Shown in pieces: positions 8,289 to 18,800 of a stretch of 64,000 nucleotides of DNA; within the stretch, counting starts at the first letter, position 1; each line of letters opens with the position of its first letter. A program made the translations under genes and the position numbers. The stretch is taken from contig AP025580.1 of NCBI GenBank assembly GCA_022846035.1, positions 1,860,001 through 1,924,000 of the forward strand. The letters run 5' to 3'. Source of the stretch: Christensenellaceae bacterium. Lineage in GTDB: Bacteria > Bacillota > Clostridia > Christensenellales > Christensenellaceae. The notes under the pieces are model-generated. The model saw only the letters and a program-made list of their open reading frames with translations. It did not search any database and was not told where the DNA came from.

Positions 8289-11200
8289 TCTTGCCTGCAC
8301 CCACGGCGTGCGCCAAGAGGGTGTTGCCGCCGTAAAGGATATGGGCGACCGCATTTTTCTGATGTTTCCGAAGCTCAATTTCAGGATTCATACCGCTGAA
8401 AACAATATGGCTCCCATCATACTCACGGGGACGGATACTGTTGAACTTGTCGTTATACAGCCGCACCAGCTTTTCCCGTCTTGCCGGATCACGCCACACC
8501 CAGTCCTGAAAGCCCTGCTTGATAAGCTCCTGCTTGGATTGAGCGATAGCGGTTTCCTTTTTATTGAGAACAGCTTTCTTTTTCCCCTCATCGTCCTCGA
8601 TATAGTCGAAAACACGAACATCTTTCATATTGAGCGTTTCTTCGATAATCTTGTAGGCGTTTACCCGTTTTGTGCCGTAGGTGTTGTAGGCTTTCAGATT
8701 GCCACGGTCATAGGATTTACCCTCTACATTCCATTCGCCCGTCAGTTTCGAGTAGTGGACTTTGATGTTCCACCTCGCATAAACGGGTGTATCCAAAAAC
8801 TCGTACATAAACTGCTGTGCGATTTCTTCCGGCAGCCAAGTCGTGCCGAGCTGCACGAAAATCTCGCTGGCGGTCAGGTCTTTCGGCTGCACCTTTTCCA
8901 GCGCCTCCACATTGATTTTGTAATCTTCGGGATAGACTTCGGCGGATTTTTTCGCCCAAGCGAGCTTTTCCCGCACATTGCCGGAGAGATATTCGTCCGC
9001 CATCAGGTACTTTTGCTCATCGCTGTTGCCGTAGCCGTACATCGGGTTTAGGAAAATAACGTCCTTCAATTCCTCGTAGATTTCCTGCTCAGGCTTGCCT
9101 GTAAGGGAACACATATATTCCATATCCACGCACGCTTTTTCTCCCATAGATACGGCAAGCGCCTCACTGGCGGTATCCACCGAAGTAACGGGGGTGTGCG
9201 GTTTGATCGTCCGTTTTGTGAACATATCCGCCTTGCGCTCCAGCTCGCCGTTTTCGTCCAGCACCTCCAGTGCGGAAAGCAGGGCAAAGGAGCTGTCCTG
9301 CGAAAAAGCGGATATATTCGCACGGGAATTGATCAGTCCGTATTTCTTAGAGAAGGTGTCGTAAAGCGTATTGAGCTTTTGTTGTTCTCTTTCGACTTCA
9401 TAATCGGGATAACCTGCGGTCTGCATTTCAATCAGACTGCGAACGCTGTCCCGTATGGCAATCATACCCTTAATGCGGTTTTCCGCCGTAGCCGAACACT
9501 CTACCGGAGCCATTCGGGAGTTTTCACGGTAATAAATCTTATCGTCCACAACCGTATAGGAAAAGTTGCGGACTTCAGGATCGGCTGGAATAGAGTTGTC
9601 TTCTTCGGTCAGTTCCTCGTCCAGCTCATAATCGGTAATCTCGGCGTGGATATTGGAAATCGCTTCGTCCAAAAGCGCCGAAAGGTCAGCGTTCTCATAG
9701 GGTACGACCGTGTTTTCCTCACCGAATCTACCGGATACGGTTTTCCAAACGCCCAGTACCATTTCTGGGTGATCGACAAAATAGGAATTCATTTTTACAC
9801 CGTTTTCATCGGTATTTAAGTGTACCCAATCCGGCTCAAGGTCGATGAGCCTGTCCCGTTTTTGCAAAATGAGAATATCCGAAACGACCTCCGTTCCGGC
9901 GTTTCCCTTAAAGGTGTTGTTCGGCAGACGGATTGCGCCGAGTAGATCGGCTCTCTGTGCGATATACCTCCGCACGGCGGGATTTTCCTTATCCATCGTG
10001 CCTTTGCTTGTAATCAGCGCCATCACGCCGCCCGGTCTGAGCTTATCCAGCGACTTCGCAAAAAAGTAGTCGTGGATTAAAAAATTATGCTTGTTATACC
10101 TTCTGTCATTGACTCGAATATCCCCAAACGGCACATTGCCGATTACAGCGTCAAAAAAGCTGTCGGGAATCACCGCTTCCTCAAACGGCTGCGCTGCTAT
10201 CGAGGTTTTCTGGTAAAGCTGCTGTGCGATCCCCGCCGAAATCTTATCAATCTCCACGCCGTAAATCTTGCTGTCTTTCATCGTATCGGGCAGCATACCG
10301 ATAAAATTGCCGATCCCGCAGGACGGCTCTAAGATGTTGCCCTCCTTAAATCCCATCTGCTCCATTGCCTTGTAGATCGAGGAAATGACAACAGGCGGGG
10401 TATAGAAAGCGGTCAGGGTGCTTGCCCTTGCGCTTTCGTACTCATCGGGTGAAAGGGCGGCGTAAAGCTCGGTAAACTCGTCCGCCCACGAGGAATTATT
10501 TTCGTCAAAGGCTTCGGGAATACCGCCCCAACCGACATACTGCGAAAGGATTTCCTGTTCTTCGGGCGTCGCAAAGCGGTTCTCAAACTCACATTCTTTC
10601 AGTACCCTGATAGCCTCCATATTCCTGCGGAAGCGTTCTTTTTTCCCTGCCTCCGGCACCTCGTGGGAAGCAAGGTCAAAGGTGTGCCGCTCGGACATAG
10701 GCACATCAGGGTGCAGATCAAAACTCTGTACCCGTGGGCGCTTCGGCTGCTTAAACGCAGGCGTTAGCGGCTCCGCCTCTTGATTTTTTATTTCAGGCGG
10801 ATTGTCAGGCGTATCTTGCTTTGCCCGTTCCACATAAAGCCATTCGGCAGCTTCCTTTTCGGAAACAGATTTCTTGACCTGTTCCAAGTAGTCGTTTGCC
10901 TGCCACTCGCTCTTAAACTCCTCGCTGACGCCCTCGTCGTCGATATAGATCGCTTCCGTCAAATCGTCCCAAATAGCATAGCCTTCATCGGTTTCAATGA
11001 CGAAAAATCTCTCGTCGGGCGGGAGTGTATTTTCTGCCGCAATCTGCTCCGCCTGTCTGAGCATTTCATCTGCTCTATCGTTTGCAAGATAGGGAGAATC
11101 CATGATTTCTATGCCCTGCGGCGGCGGATCAAGATGTTCGGCAAAATCCCGTGATATGGTATTGCCTTCCTTGTCTTTATAAAAAATTACCTTGAAAGGC

Positions 11201-14136
11201 ACACCGTAATACGCTTCTTCCCGAATATCAGTTGCAAACTGATACGGGCTTGTGTATTCAACGCTTTCCCGCACCGTTCCGTCCGTGTGCAGATAATCAA
11301 TCCTGCCGACTGGCTGCGACTGCACCGGATCTTCCTTATTGCTTGATATGAGGTTTTTGGTAACACGCTGCCCGTTTTCAATGGAAGAAACCGCCACATC
11401 AAAGCCACGGTCAAGCAGCATATTGACATAGGTTTCCAAGCGGTTTGCCGGAAAGCCGCACATCTGTGTTCGCTGATTGTTTCCAATAAAGCGAGAGGTC
11501 AGATTCAGCTCCAACGCTTCGCTGACAGTCTGTGCATCCTCTCCGTAGGCTTCAAAGAAATCGCCCATTTGATACAGCACAAGGCTGTCGGGATTTTCCT
11601 GCTTGATTTCGCTGTACTCACGGTAAGCCCCCGTAAAGCGGCTGTTTTCCTTTTCCCGTTCGGCAGCCCGTTCAATCTGAGAAATTACATCTTCAGGCAG
11701 ACCGTCCGCATAGTAGTGGATTTCGCCCCCGTTACTGATATGGGCGATAGTTTGATAATCGCCGTTTTCTTCCACGGCTCTGTTCCAAACGGTAAGACCG
11801 TTGCCGAGATACCCCATACCGATGTCAAAAGCCGGAGCTTCGTCTGCTTTTTCTTCGGTTGGTAAGTCTTTGACCTTCAGATGGTCGTTCATCGGGTTTT
11901 CCCGCACCTTGCGGTCGAACTCGGCTCTATCCATTTCCTTTTGGAACAACGGGTACTGCATATCGTGAAGCACAACACGCTCATCGTCAAAGGCAAGGAT
12001 TTCATATTCGTCAGCGCCCATATACACCGTGTCACCGAGATGATAGGCATACTGCGCTTCCTGCTGCGGCTCGCTTTCAGCCGCCCGTTCCGATTCCTGT
12101 TCAGGCGGAGCAGAGGAGAGGATTTCACGGTTTCTCCGTTCTTCGGCAAGCTCGGCTCGCCGTTCCTCCTGCTTTTCAAGCCACTGCGGATAAATTTCTT
12201 TTTCTTTCGGGTTGAGATAACGGTCAAGGCGTATCAGCTCTTTTATCCGCTTTTCAACCTGAGTCCAATTCAGCCGGATATGGGGTTTATCGTCCCCGAT
12301 ACCCTTAGAAATCAGTATTCCTTTTCCGTCGTGCTGCTCGTCAATGCCTGCGCCGATTATTACAGGATAAGCGCCGCCCCAACCGTATTCATTTTTCAAG
12401 AAATCGGCGTTTTCCTTAGCCGACAGGCTCTTTTCAAACTGCTCATAGATACGGAATTTTCCCTCGGATATACCGCTTCCACGAGTTAAAACAGCGTCGA
12501 TGATCTCTTGAGAAAAAGAAAAGGCAGAGGTTTTTTCCTCTGCCAAAGCGTTAAACATTTCCATTTGACCGTCAACAGACGGTAAAGGTTTCATTGTATC
12601 CTGCAATTCGCCGAGCAGCCGCATTGCTTCAAAATACTGTGCGATCACGCCCCAATCATAGAAGCTCTGCTTTGTACGGGAAGAATAACTGCCCTCCCAA
12701 AGCTGAAGCACATTCTGATAGGTTTTGTACCCGACTCGCCGCCCGTCATTCAAGATTACCTCGGTATAATCATTATTGAAAATGCCCTTGATATATTCGG
12801 TGCGGGCGGCGTCATCGGGATTGCTCTCATAAAAGGCTCTGATTTCATCTTTTGAAGCCTTCAGGTGCGGCGTTGTGCCGAGGATTTCACGGATGGTATC
12901 ATCCTCGCCGAAAAACGGTAGGCTGGTATCTTCGTGGCTCCTGTCATAATAGTCTAAGCGAAGATTACTTCCGCTTTCACGATCTCCTGTACTCTGTTCT
13001 TCAGATTGTTCATTTCCTGCACCCACTTCATCATATCCGCCGCTTTCAGGCTCTCTGTCAAGCCCTCCTGCGCCGCCATCTGCTTCATCAGGGTTTCTTC
13101 CAGTTCCATCGCCCGCTGCTCGACCTCCGCCAGATGCTGTGTCAGGGTGCAGCTCGTCAGAAGATTGTAGTACCGGATTTTGTGGTGTTCCCTCAGAAAT
13201 TTCCGTCTCATCTGAGCGTACCTGCCCAAAGTCACTTCCGGCTGCTGCGGTATTGTTAAGTTCGGCAGGTTGTAATCGCCCTGCATTGTGTATGTGATTT
13301 CGTTCATCGCCAAAGCTCCTTTCGCTTTTAGTTTCAGCCCTATTGTAATCGGGTTTTTCTCTGTCTGCAATGATGCGATTTTGTCTGTCGTGGGCAAGAA
13401 TGGTGCGGGAGATTTCCCCAAGCCCCATCTCCGCTATATCGCTTGCCGCAATACCGAGAGCGTTTAAGGCTTCCGGCGTATTGAAATTTGTAACGACGGT
13501 AAAATCCTCCGGTTCAAAAAAAGGCTCGGTATCTATCCCAAGCCTTGTCATCATCATATACGCCACGCTGTTTGTTACCGCTTTTTTATACACAGAGGCA
13601 ATCATATCCTCCGAAAGACCGTAGAGGAAGCTATCGTCTGCGGCATACATCAGATCGCTCAAATAATCGGGTATATTATCCTCCACGGCGTTTTTAGCGG
13701 CGCTCATTACTGCGTCCGCAAGGCTATCTGTATTTTCCAGCTCTCCGAAGGTGTTTTCAAGTGTCTCAATCACATCGTCCGTATATTCCGGCTTCATATT
13801 CCAAATCGGGACGGGGCGGGAATAGCGGCTCCCGTGGGTATCGGAAATATCAAAGTAATGGATTAAGCGCTGTGTGTTTCGGTCAGCATCCTCAAATACG
13901 GCGATTCCCTTTGCACCACGGTTTACCCATCGACCGAATTTGCCATACCACCGCTCAATTTCCAAAACCGCCGTTGCGTCCGGTCTTTGGGCGTAGATGA
14001 GAAGCTGCTCGTCAAAACGCAGACGATAGTTCCGGCAGGCACAGCGCAGAAAGGCTTGCCAGTTCTCCACATCGGACACAACAGCGTGTGCAGTACGGCG
14101 GTACAGCTCGGAAATCAGGTCGTACTTTCGTGCCAT
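8289..14136 (-). CDS. Methylase/helicase, exon 1 (N-terminal part)
   Basis: The first 1949 codons plus one base of a 2744-residue ICE protein. The N-terminus is an ArdC/LPD-like region (WQAFLRCACRNYRLRFDEQLLIYAQRP). The middle includes a MutS domain I-like stretch (SLVLYQMGDFFEAYGEDA, residues ~860-960). Then comes an N6-adenine methylase-type domain (LEPSCGIGNFIGMLP, then a DAVIGNVPFGD motif matching the NPPY position). The exon ends in the helicase Walker A at AVGAGK. Such fused methylase-helicases are hallmarks of Tn1549-type ICEs, where they may protect or process transferred DNA. That role is inferred. The ATG at 14136 follows a GGAGGTG ribosome site. Confidence 0.85.
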
Positions 14137-14150
14137 CGGTTATGCACCTC

Positions 14151-15092
14151 CTATCTTTCATAGTCTTTCTGTTTCGGTTTTACGGGAATACCGTTTTTAT
14201 CATAACTTTTCGGATCGGCGGCAGGGGTATCCCAACCGAACATTGAGCCTGCCTTCATCGCCTCTGCCTGTCCTTTTGACAAGCCAAGCTTTTCGTTTCT
14301 CTCATTCACAAGGGCGTTTGTTTCACTGGGCTTTCCGCCCCGAATATCCGTGCGGTAAAATCCGCTTTCGCCCTTTTTGACAATGCCGACGCAGTTTTCC
14401 GTCTGCACGAACACATAGCACTGCTCCGGCAGAGATGAACGGAGCGGAATCACGGTATTGCCGTTTTGCTCCATCCGTTCGGCGAACTCGCAGATATGAT
14501 AGAGGTTACTGCCAACCTCTAAATGATAGTCGTCAATATATCGGCAGGTGCGGTCAAGCTGTTCTCCATCGCTCAGGATAATGCGAATTTTATCCCCGTC
14601 GGGGATTCGGAACTTTTCTTTGTAATCCGGCGTGATAAAGCGGATTCCACGGCTTGCTTTTTCCATATGGCGGTCGAGCCATTCCCGCACATAGCAGTAG
14701 CAGTAAAAATTGTAGTCCCCACGGGTAGGATTGCACCGTACCAAGAAAGCGTGTTTTTCGGTATCGGCACGAAATCCGTACTCTGTCGCATAATTGCCCT
14801 GAAAAGCGCTGTCGGGATATTTCCCCGCATACTGCGCCATAGCCGTGCGGCTCTTTAACATCCCGTATTCTTCCGAACGCAGGGCGTTGATAACTTCGTC
14901 CAGCTCGCTTTTGAACTCGTCCGTTTTCAAATCCCGCCTGTGGTCAAACCAAGAGGAAAAGAACTCTTTGCCGCCTGCGCCGAAGTCGCCACGAAGATAC
15001 CCAATGCTTCCGGTCTGTCCCTCGATCTGCGTACTCTGCCTGTAAGTGTATTTCTGCTCGTCAGAATAAAGCGGTCGAATTGTAAAAGCCAT
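14151..15092 (-). CDS. Conserved ICE protein of unknown function
   Basis: A 313-residue soluble protein that I recognise only as a regular neighbour of the methylase/helicase gene in Tn1549-like elements. Visible features are an N-terminal GYLRGDFGAGGKEFFSSW segment, a GDYNFYCYCYVREWLDRH block rich in Tyr and Cys, an EVGSNLYHICEFAERM helix and a Lys-rich tail. There is no signal peptide or membrane segment. It ends 14 bp before the helicase start, so the two are probably translated from one message. It may be a helicase accessory factor, with no direct evidence. Confidence 0.7.
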   Translation of the reverse strand: MAFTIRPLYSDEQKYTYRQSTQIEGQTGSIGYLRGDFGAGGKEFFSSWFDHRRDLKTDEFKSELDEVINALRSEEYGMLKSRTAMAQYAGKYPDSAFQGNYATEYGFRADTEKHAFLVRCNPTRGDYNFYCYCYVREWLDRHMEKASRGIRFITPDYKEKFRIPDGDKIRIILSDGEQLDRTCRYIDDYHLEVGSNLYHICEFAERMEQNGNTVIPLRSSLPEQCYVFVQTENCVGIVKKGESGFYRTDIRGGKPSETNALVNERNEKLGLSKGQAEAMKAGSMFGWDTPAADPKSYDKNGIPVKPKQKDYER

Positions 15093-15115
15093 TTCTGTCT
15101 GCTCCTTTCCTTTGC

Positions 15116-15370
15116 CTAAATCGTGTTTTCCTCTGACTTCTGCTCATCATCAGCACCTCCCAAATAGGAAAAGAGCCTGTTTTTTGTGATCTGCTCCTGA
15201 AGCTCTGTGATAACCGTCATATCGGGAACAGATATATCGGGGATTTTCAAAATGCTTTGCAGGCTCAGCGCCTTCAAATCCTTTTCTGTTTTACAGCCGG
15301 AATCATAGAGCTTCGCCAGCACCTTTACTTTCTGCTGCAAAGCGGCGTTTGCGCTTTTCTTCGCTGCCAT
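15116..15370 (-). CDS. Small conserved ICE protein
   Basis: An 84-residue protein with a basic, helical N-terminus (AAKKSANAALQQKVKVLAKLYDSG) and an acidic C-terminus. I do not recognise a named family. The ATG lies behind a GGGAGGTAAAAG ribosome site. It sits in the operon between two other small ICE genes, 18 bp after the preceding stop. A DNA-binding or structural role is possible but unproven. Confidence 0.65.
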   Translation of the reverse strand: MAAKKSANAALQQKVKVLAKLYDSGCKTEKDLKALSLQSILKIPDISVPDMTVITELQEQITKNRLFSYLGGADDEQKSEENTI

Positions 15371-15388
15371 TTTCTTTTACCTCCCATC

Positions 15389-15700
15389 TTAGGTTTTAGC
15401 GTAGTCGGAATAGACACGCTGCATTTTGTGCCTTGCCCTGCGTACTTCGGGGGAACAGCCGAGTTCAGGATATTTCGCCTGAATCTTCTGTCTTGTCCTT
15501 CGGATACTCTCAAAGCAGGGGATACCGTAAGCCTTGTAATTGCTCATCACATCTTCAAAGCTGAAATGGTTGATACCGTGGGTATCATAAATACACGCCT
15601 TGCTGACGAGCAGATACAGCTTCATATCGTCATTTCGTGCTTCGGGGTGTTCCTTTAACACCGCAAGCACTCGGTTTTCAATCGTTTTAAGGTTTCTCAT
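15389..15700 (-). CDS. Conserved ICE/phage-type protein, HTH-like
   Basis: A 103-residue basic protein. It opens with KTIENRVLAVLKEHPEARNDDMKLYL, resembling a winged-helix start, and a later part has FESIRRTRQKIQAKYPELGCSPEVRRAR, resembling replication-associated phage proteins. Similar proteins occur in Clostridial phages and ICEs without an assigned function. It is the first gene after the strong terminator at 15715-15749, so it should have its own promoter or depend on read-through. Confidence 0.65.
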   Translation of the reverse strand: MRNLKTIENRVLAVLKEHPEARNDDMKLYLLVSKACIYDTHGINHFSFEDVMSNYKAYGIPCFESIRRTRQKIQAKYPELGCSPEVRRARHKMQRVYSDYAKT

Positions 15701-15714
15701 TTAAGCCTCCCAAA

Positions 15715-15749
15715 ATAGAAAAAGGGGCGGAGTTTTTATCCTCCGCCCC
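15715..15749 (-). terminator. Intrinsic terminator after adhesin operon
   Basis: GGGGCGGAG (15724-15732) pairs with CTCCGCCCC (15741-15749). On the minus strand the stem is followed by TTTTTCTATTTT. It ends the adhesin and small-membrane-protein transcript. Confidence 0.85.
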
Positions 15750-15755
15750 AAGCAG

Positions 15756-15848
15756 TTACTTTTTCTTTCTGTTTCGGATCTGCAAAAAAATAAAGCCGCC
15801 TACGATAAAGGCGACCAAAGCAATTCCGATGATCGCTTTCAGTTCCAT
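15756..15848 (-). CDS. 30-residue single-pass membrane protein
   Basis: A tiny gene whose ATG overlaps the TGA stop of the adhesin by one base (TGATG), the arrangement of translational coupling. The product starts MELKAIIG, has one hydrophobic helix of about 18 residues (residues 6-22) and ends in a basic RNRKKK tail, which predicts an N-out/C-in membrane anchor. It lies immediately before the terminator. A role in adhesin export or sorting is inferred from the coupling alone. Confidence 0.6.
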   Translation of the reverse strand: MELKAIIGIALVAFIVGGFIFLQIRNRKKK

Positions 15849-18800
15849 CAGTTATCCTCCTTTTTCTTCTTTCTCTTAAAGCCGAGAATGCCGCAGGCTG
15901 CTATGCCGGCTGCCGATACGCCCGCAAGAGCAAGCCAAAGACCGAGTTTGCTGTTATCTCCGGTTTTCGGCGTATCCCTCAGCTCGTTGTGCATTTCCAC
16001 GACCGTGGTAGAGCCTGTTTTTACAGTTGCCTCCTTATCGGCAGGCAGGATATACATAGCGGAAGCGGAATTGCTCACTTCGGAAATCTGGTACTCGCCG
16101 ATCCGCAGCCCCTCAAGGAAAATCTCGCCGTTTTCGTCCGTTTCGAGGGTAACATCATAGCCGTTTGCTCCGGTAATGCGGAAAGCGAAGCCTTCCACCT
16201 TTCCGTCAGTTGATGTTTTTACGATTTTCAGGTTTCCACGCATAGGCTCGTTTGCAAAGCCTTTGCCCTCCGTGTTTTCGACCTGATAGGTCTTTCCGTC
16301 GGTGTCAATAAACACTTCATACACGCCTTCGTCCGGCGTGAAGCCCTCCGGCGCTTTTGTCTCTTTCACAAAATAGCGTCCGTAGAGCAGATCTTTCATT
16401 TCATACTGTCCGACTTCCTTTTCGGTCAGTGTGCCGATCAGCTCGTCCTCGCTGTCCAGCTCGCCGTTATCGTTGGAATCTTTGTAAACCTCAAACACAG
16501 CGCCCGTCAACTTCGTATCGGTATATTCAGCGTCCACCTTTGTAAGAGCGATATTGCCACGCACCAGTTTATTGACAATTTCAATCTCAACGATTTGTTC
16601 ATTCTCGGAGATGTTCACATCGTAGACGGTTTCATCCAGCACGAAGCCTGTCGGCTGCTCGATCTCACGGATATACCAGTTCCCGTAAGGCACATTCTCA
16701 AAGGAGAAGCTGCCATCCTCGCCGGATACGGCGGTCATCAGGGCGTTTTCTTCGGTAAATTCCACATCATCGCTCTTAAACAGACCAATGAGCGCACCGC
16801 CGAGTCCCTCGCCGTTCTCGTCCACCTTTTTGCCGGAAACCGAGCCATAGATCAGCTTGTTTTCCATCGGCTCTCCGTCATTGACGGCAATCACAACCGT
16901 TGCGGCTTCCTGTCCCGCATACTCAAATACAACGGGATATTTCTCGCCGCTGAGCTGATAATGCTCGTCTGTCGCCAACTCTTTTACATAATAGCTGCCC
17001 AAAGGCAGGTCAGTCCCTACGGTCGCTCTGCCGTTTTCATCAAGCGTGATGATTTCAAGCAGACCGTCTTTCGGAATGGAAGTGCCGCTTGCGGACACAA
17101 GCTCCTCATCGGCGAACAAGCCGAAGCTGATATTTTTGATTTCTCCATTATTGCCGATACCAAACAGTTCGTTTGTCTCCAGCGCTTTTTCAAGGCTTAC
17201 CTCAACCTTCTGCCGCTCGTTAACAAAGGAAGTCGCCGTTTCGGTCACGGCTACATCCTGTCCGGCGTAAATCAGTTCTACGGTATGGACTTCATCGCTT
17301 AATACCATCCCATAGCCCGCCTTAACCTCTTTTACCTCGTATTTTCCGAGGTAGAGTTCCTTGCTCTTTGCAAAACCGCTTTCATCGGTCGTAACCGTAT
17401 CGACCAGCTCGCCCTTACTGTAACGGAGCGTACCGTCGGGTGTTACCACATTTTCGGCGGCACGGATTTCATAAACGGTATCCGGCAGTCCCTGTGTTTC
17501 ATAAACCGGCTGATAGAGTACGGGAAGCTCCTGCCCGTTTTCATCTGTTCCGCCGCTTACCGAAACGCCGAAGAACACCTCGCCCGTTTTTTCAATGCTG
17601 ATCGTGCCTTTCTGCGGCATATTTGTTTTCTCTACTTTAATCACTGTTACCCCGCTTTCCTCAGAAGAATTTTCTTCCGCTACATCAAAATAGACGGGTG
17701 TGGAATCAAGGACATAACCATAAGGGCTCTGCACCTCAACGATAGAAAATCCCTGACCGTATGGCAGCTTTTCCGGCGTGACGAGCGAGCCGTTCGAGTC
17801 GGTATAGAAAGTATCAACGGTCGTCGGGGTAGGATAGGTAAACTGCATTGTTACAAGATTGCCGGACGGATCATAAATCTGGAATCCTGCGCCCGCATAG
17901 GGGATGGTCTTGCCCGTTTCTGCGTCCACCTTGACCACTTGGATATAGCTTTCAAAATTGCTGTTGTTAATCAGGTAGCGGTAGGTCTGAGCGTCCTTTG
18001 CGATGAACACATCAAAATCGTCCATAAGCTCTCTGCCTTCCCAGCCGGATACCTGATGGACGGTATATGTGCCGTAAGGCATATCCTTTGTCTGTGCAAA
18101 GCCATTCTCATCACAGATGAGCGTATCACGCTCGGATTCCTTTGCGTTCGCAAAAGAGCCTGCGGATTTGAGATACACTTCAAAAACTGCGCCTTCTTCG
18201 GGCGTTTCAATCTGTGTTTCGCCATCGTCCGTATGTTTGATAATGGCGATATTGCCCTTGACGACCTGTTCGTTTACATCATTTGCGGTCTGATTATGCT
18301 CGATGGTATAAAGCTCCGGCTCTGCGCCGACCTTATGGACGGTCGGATCGAGCAAATAACCTTCGCTCGGCTCCAGTTCCTTGATTGTCCAGTCCGCACC
18401 GCAGACATATTCTTTCGTGGTAAACTGCCCGTTTTCATCGGTGTAGTATTCGTCAATAAGCTGTTCGCCTTTGAAAATCCCGTATTTTGCGCCTGCAAGC
18501 GAGGCGTTTCCCTGCGCCGTTCCCGTTTCGGCGTCACTCTTGGTCACGGTAACGGTAAACTTTTTCAGGATATTGGTGAAATTGCGGGTAGTAACCTCAT
18601 TCCATTTGACGGGTGCGGTCTGATCTTCGGGTATGACATAACGGATTGCGGTATCCACTTCCTCAATGGTGTACGGCGCTGTGCCGCTGATCAGAACATC
18701 CTCAAAGGTCGCCACACCGTTTTTATCTGTAACGGCATACTCGTCCACGGCAATACCGGAGAGCGATGTGCCGTAAAGGTGAAAGGTCACGCCCTCATTG

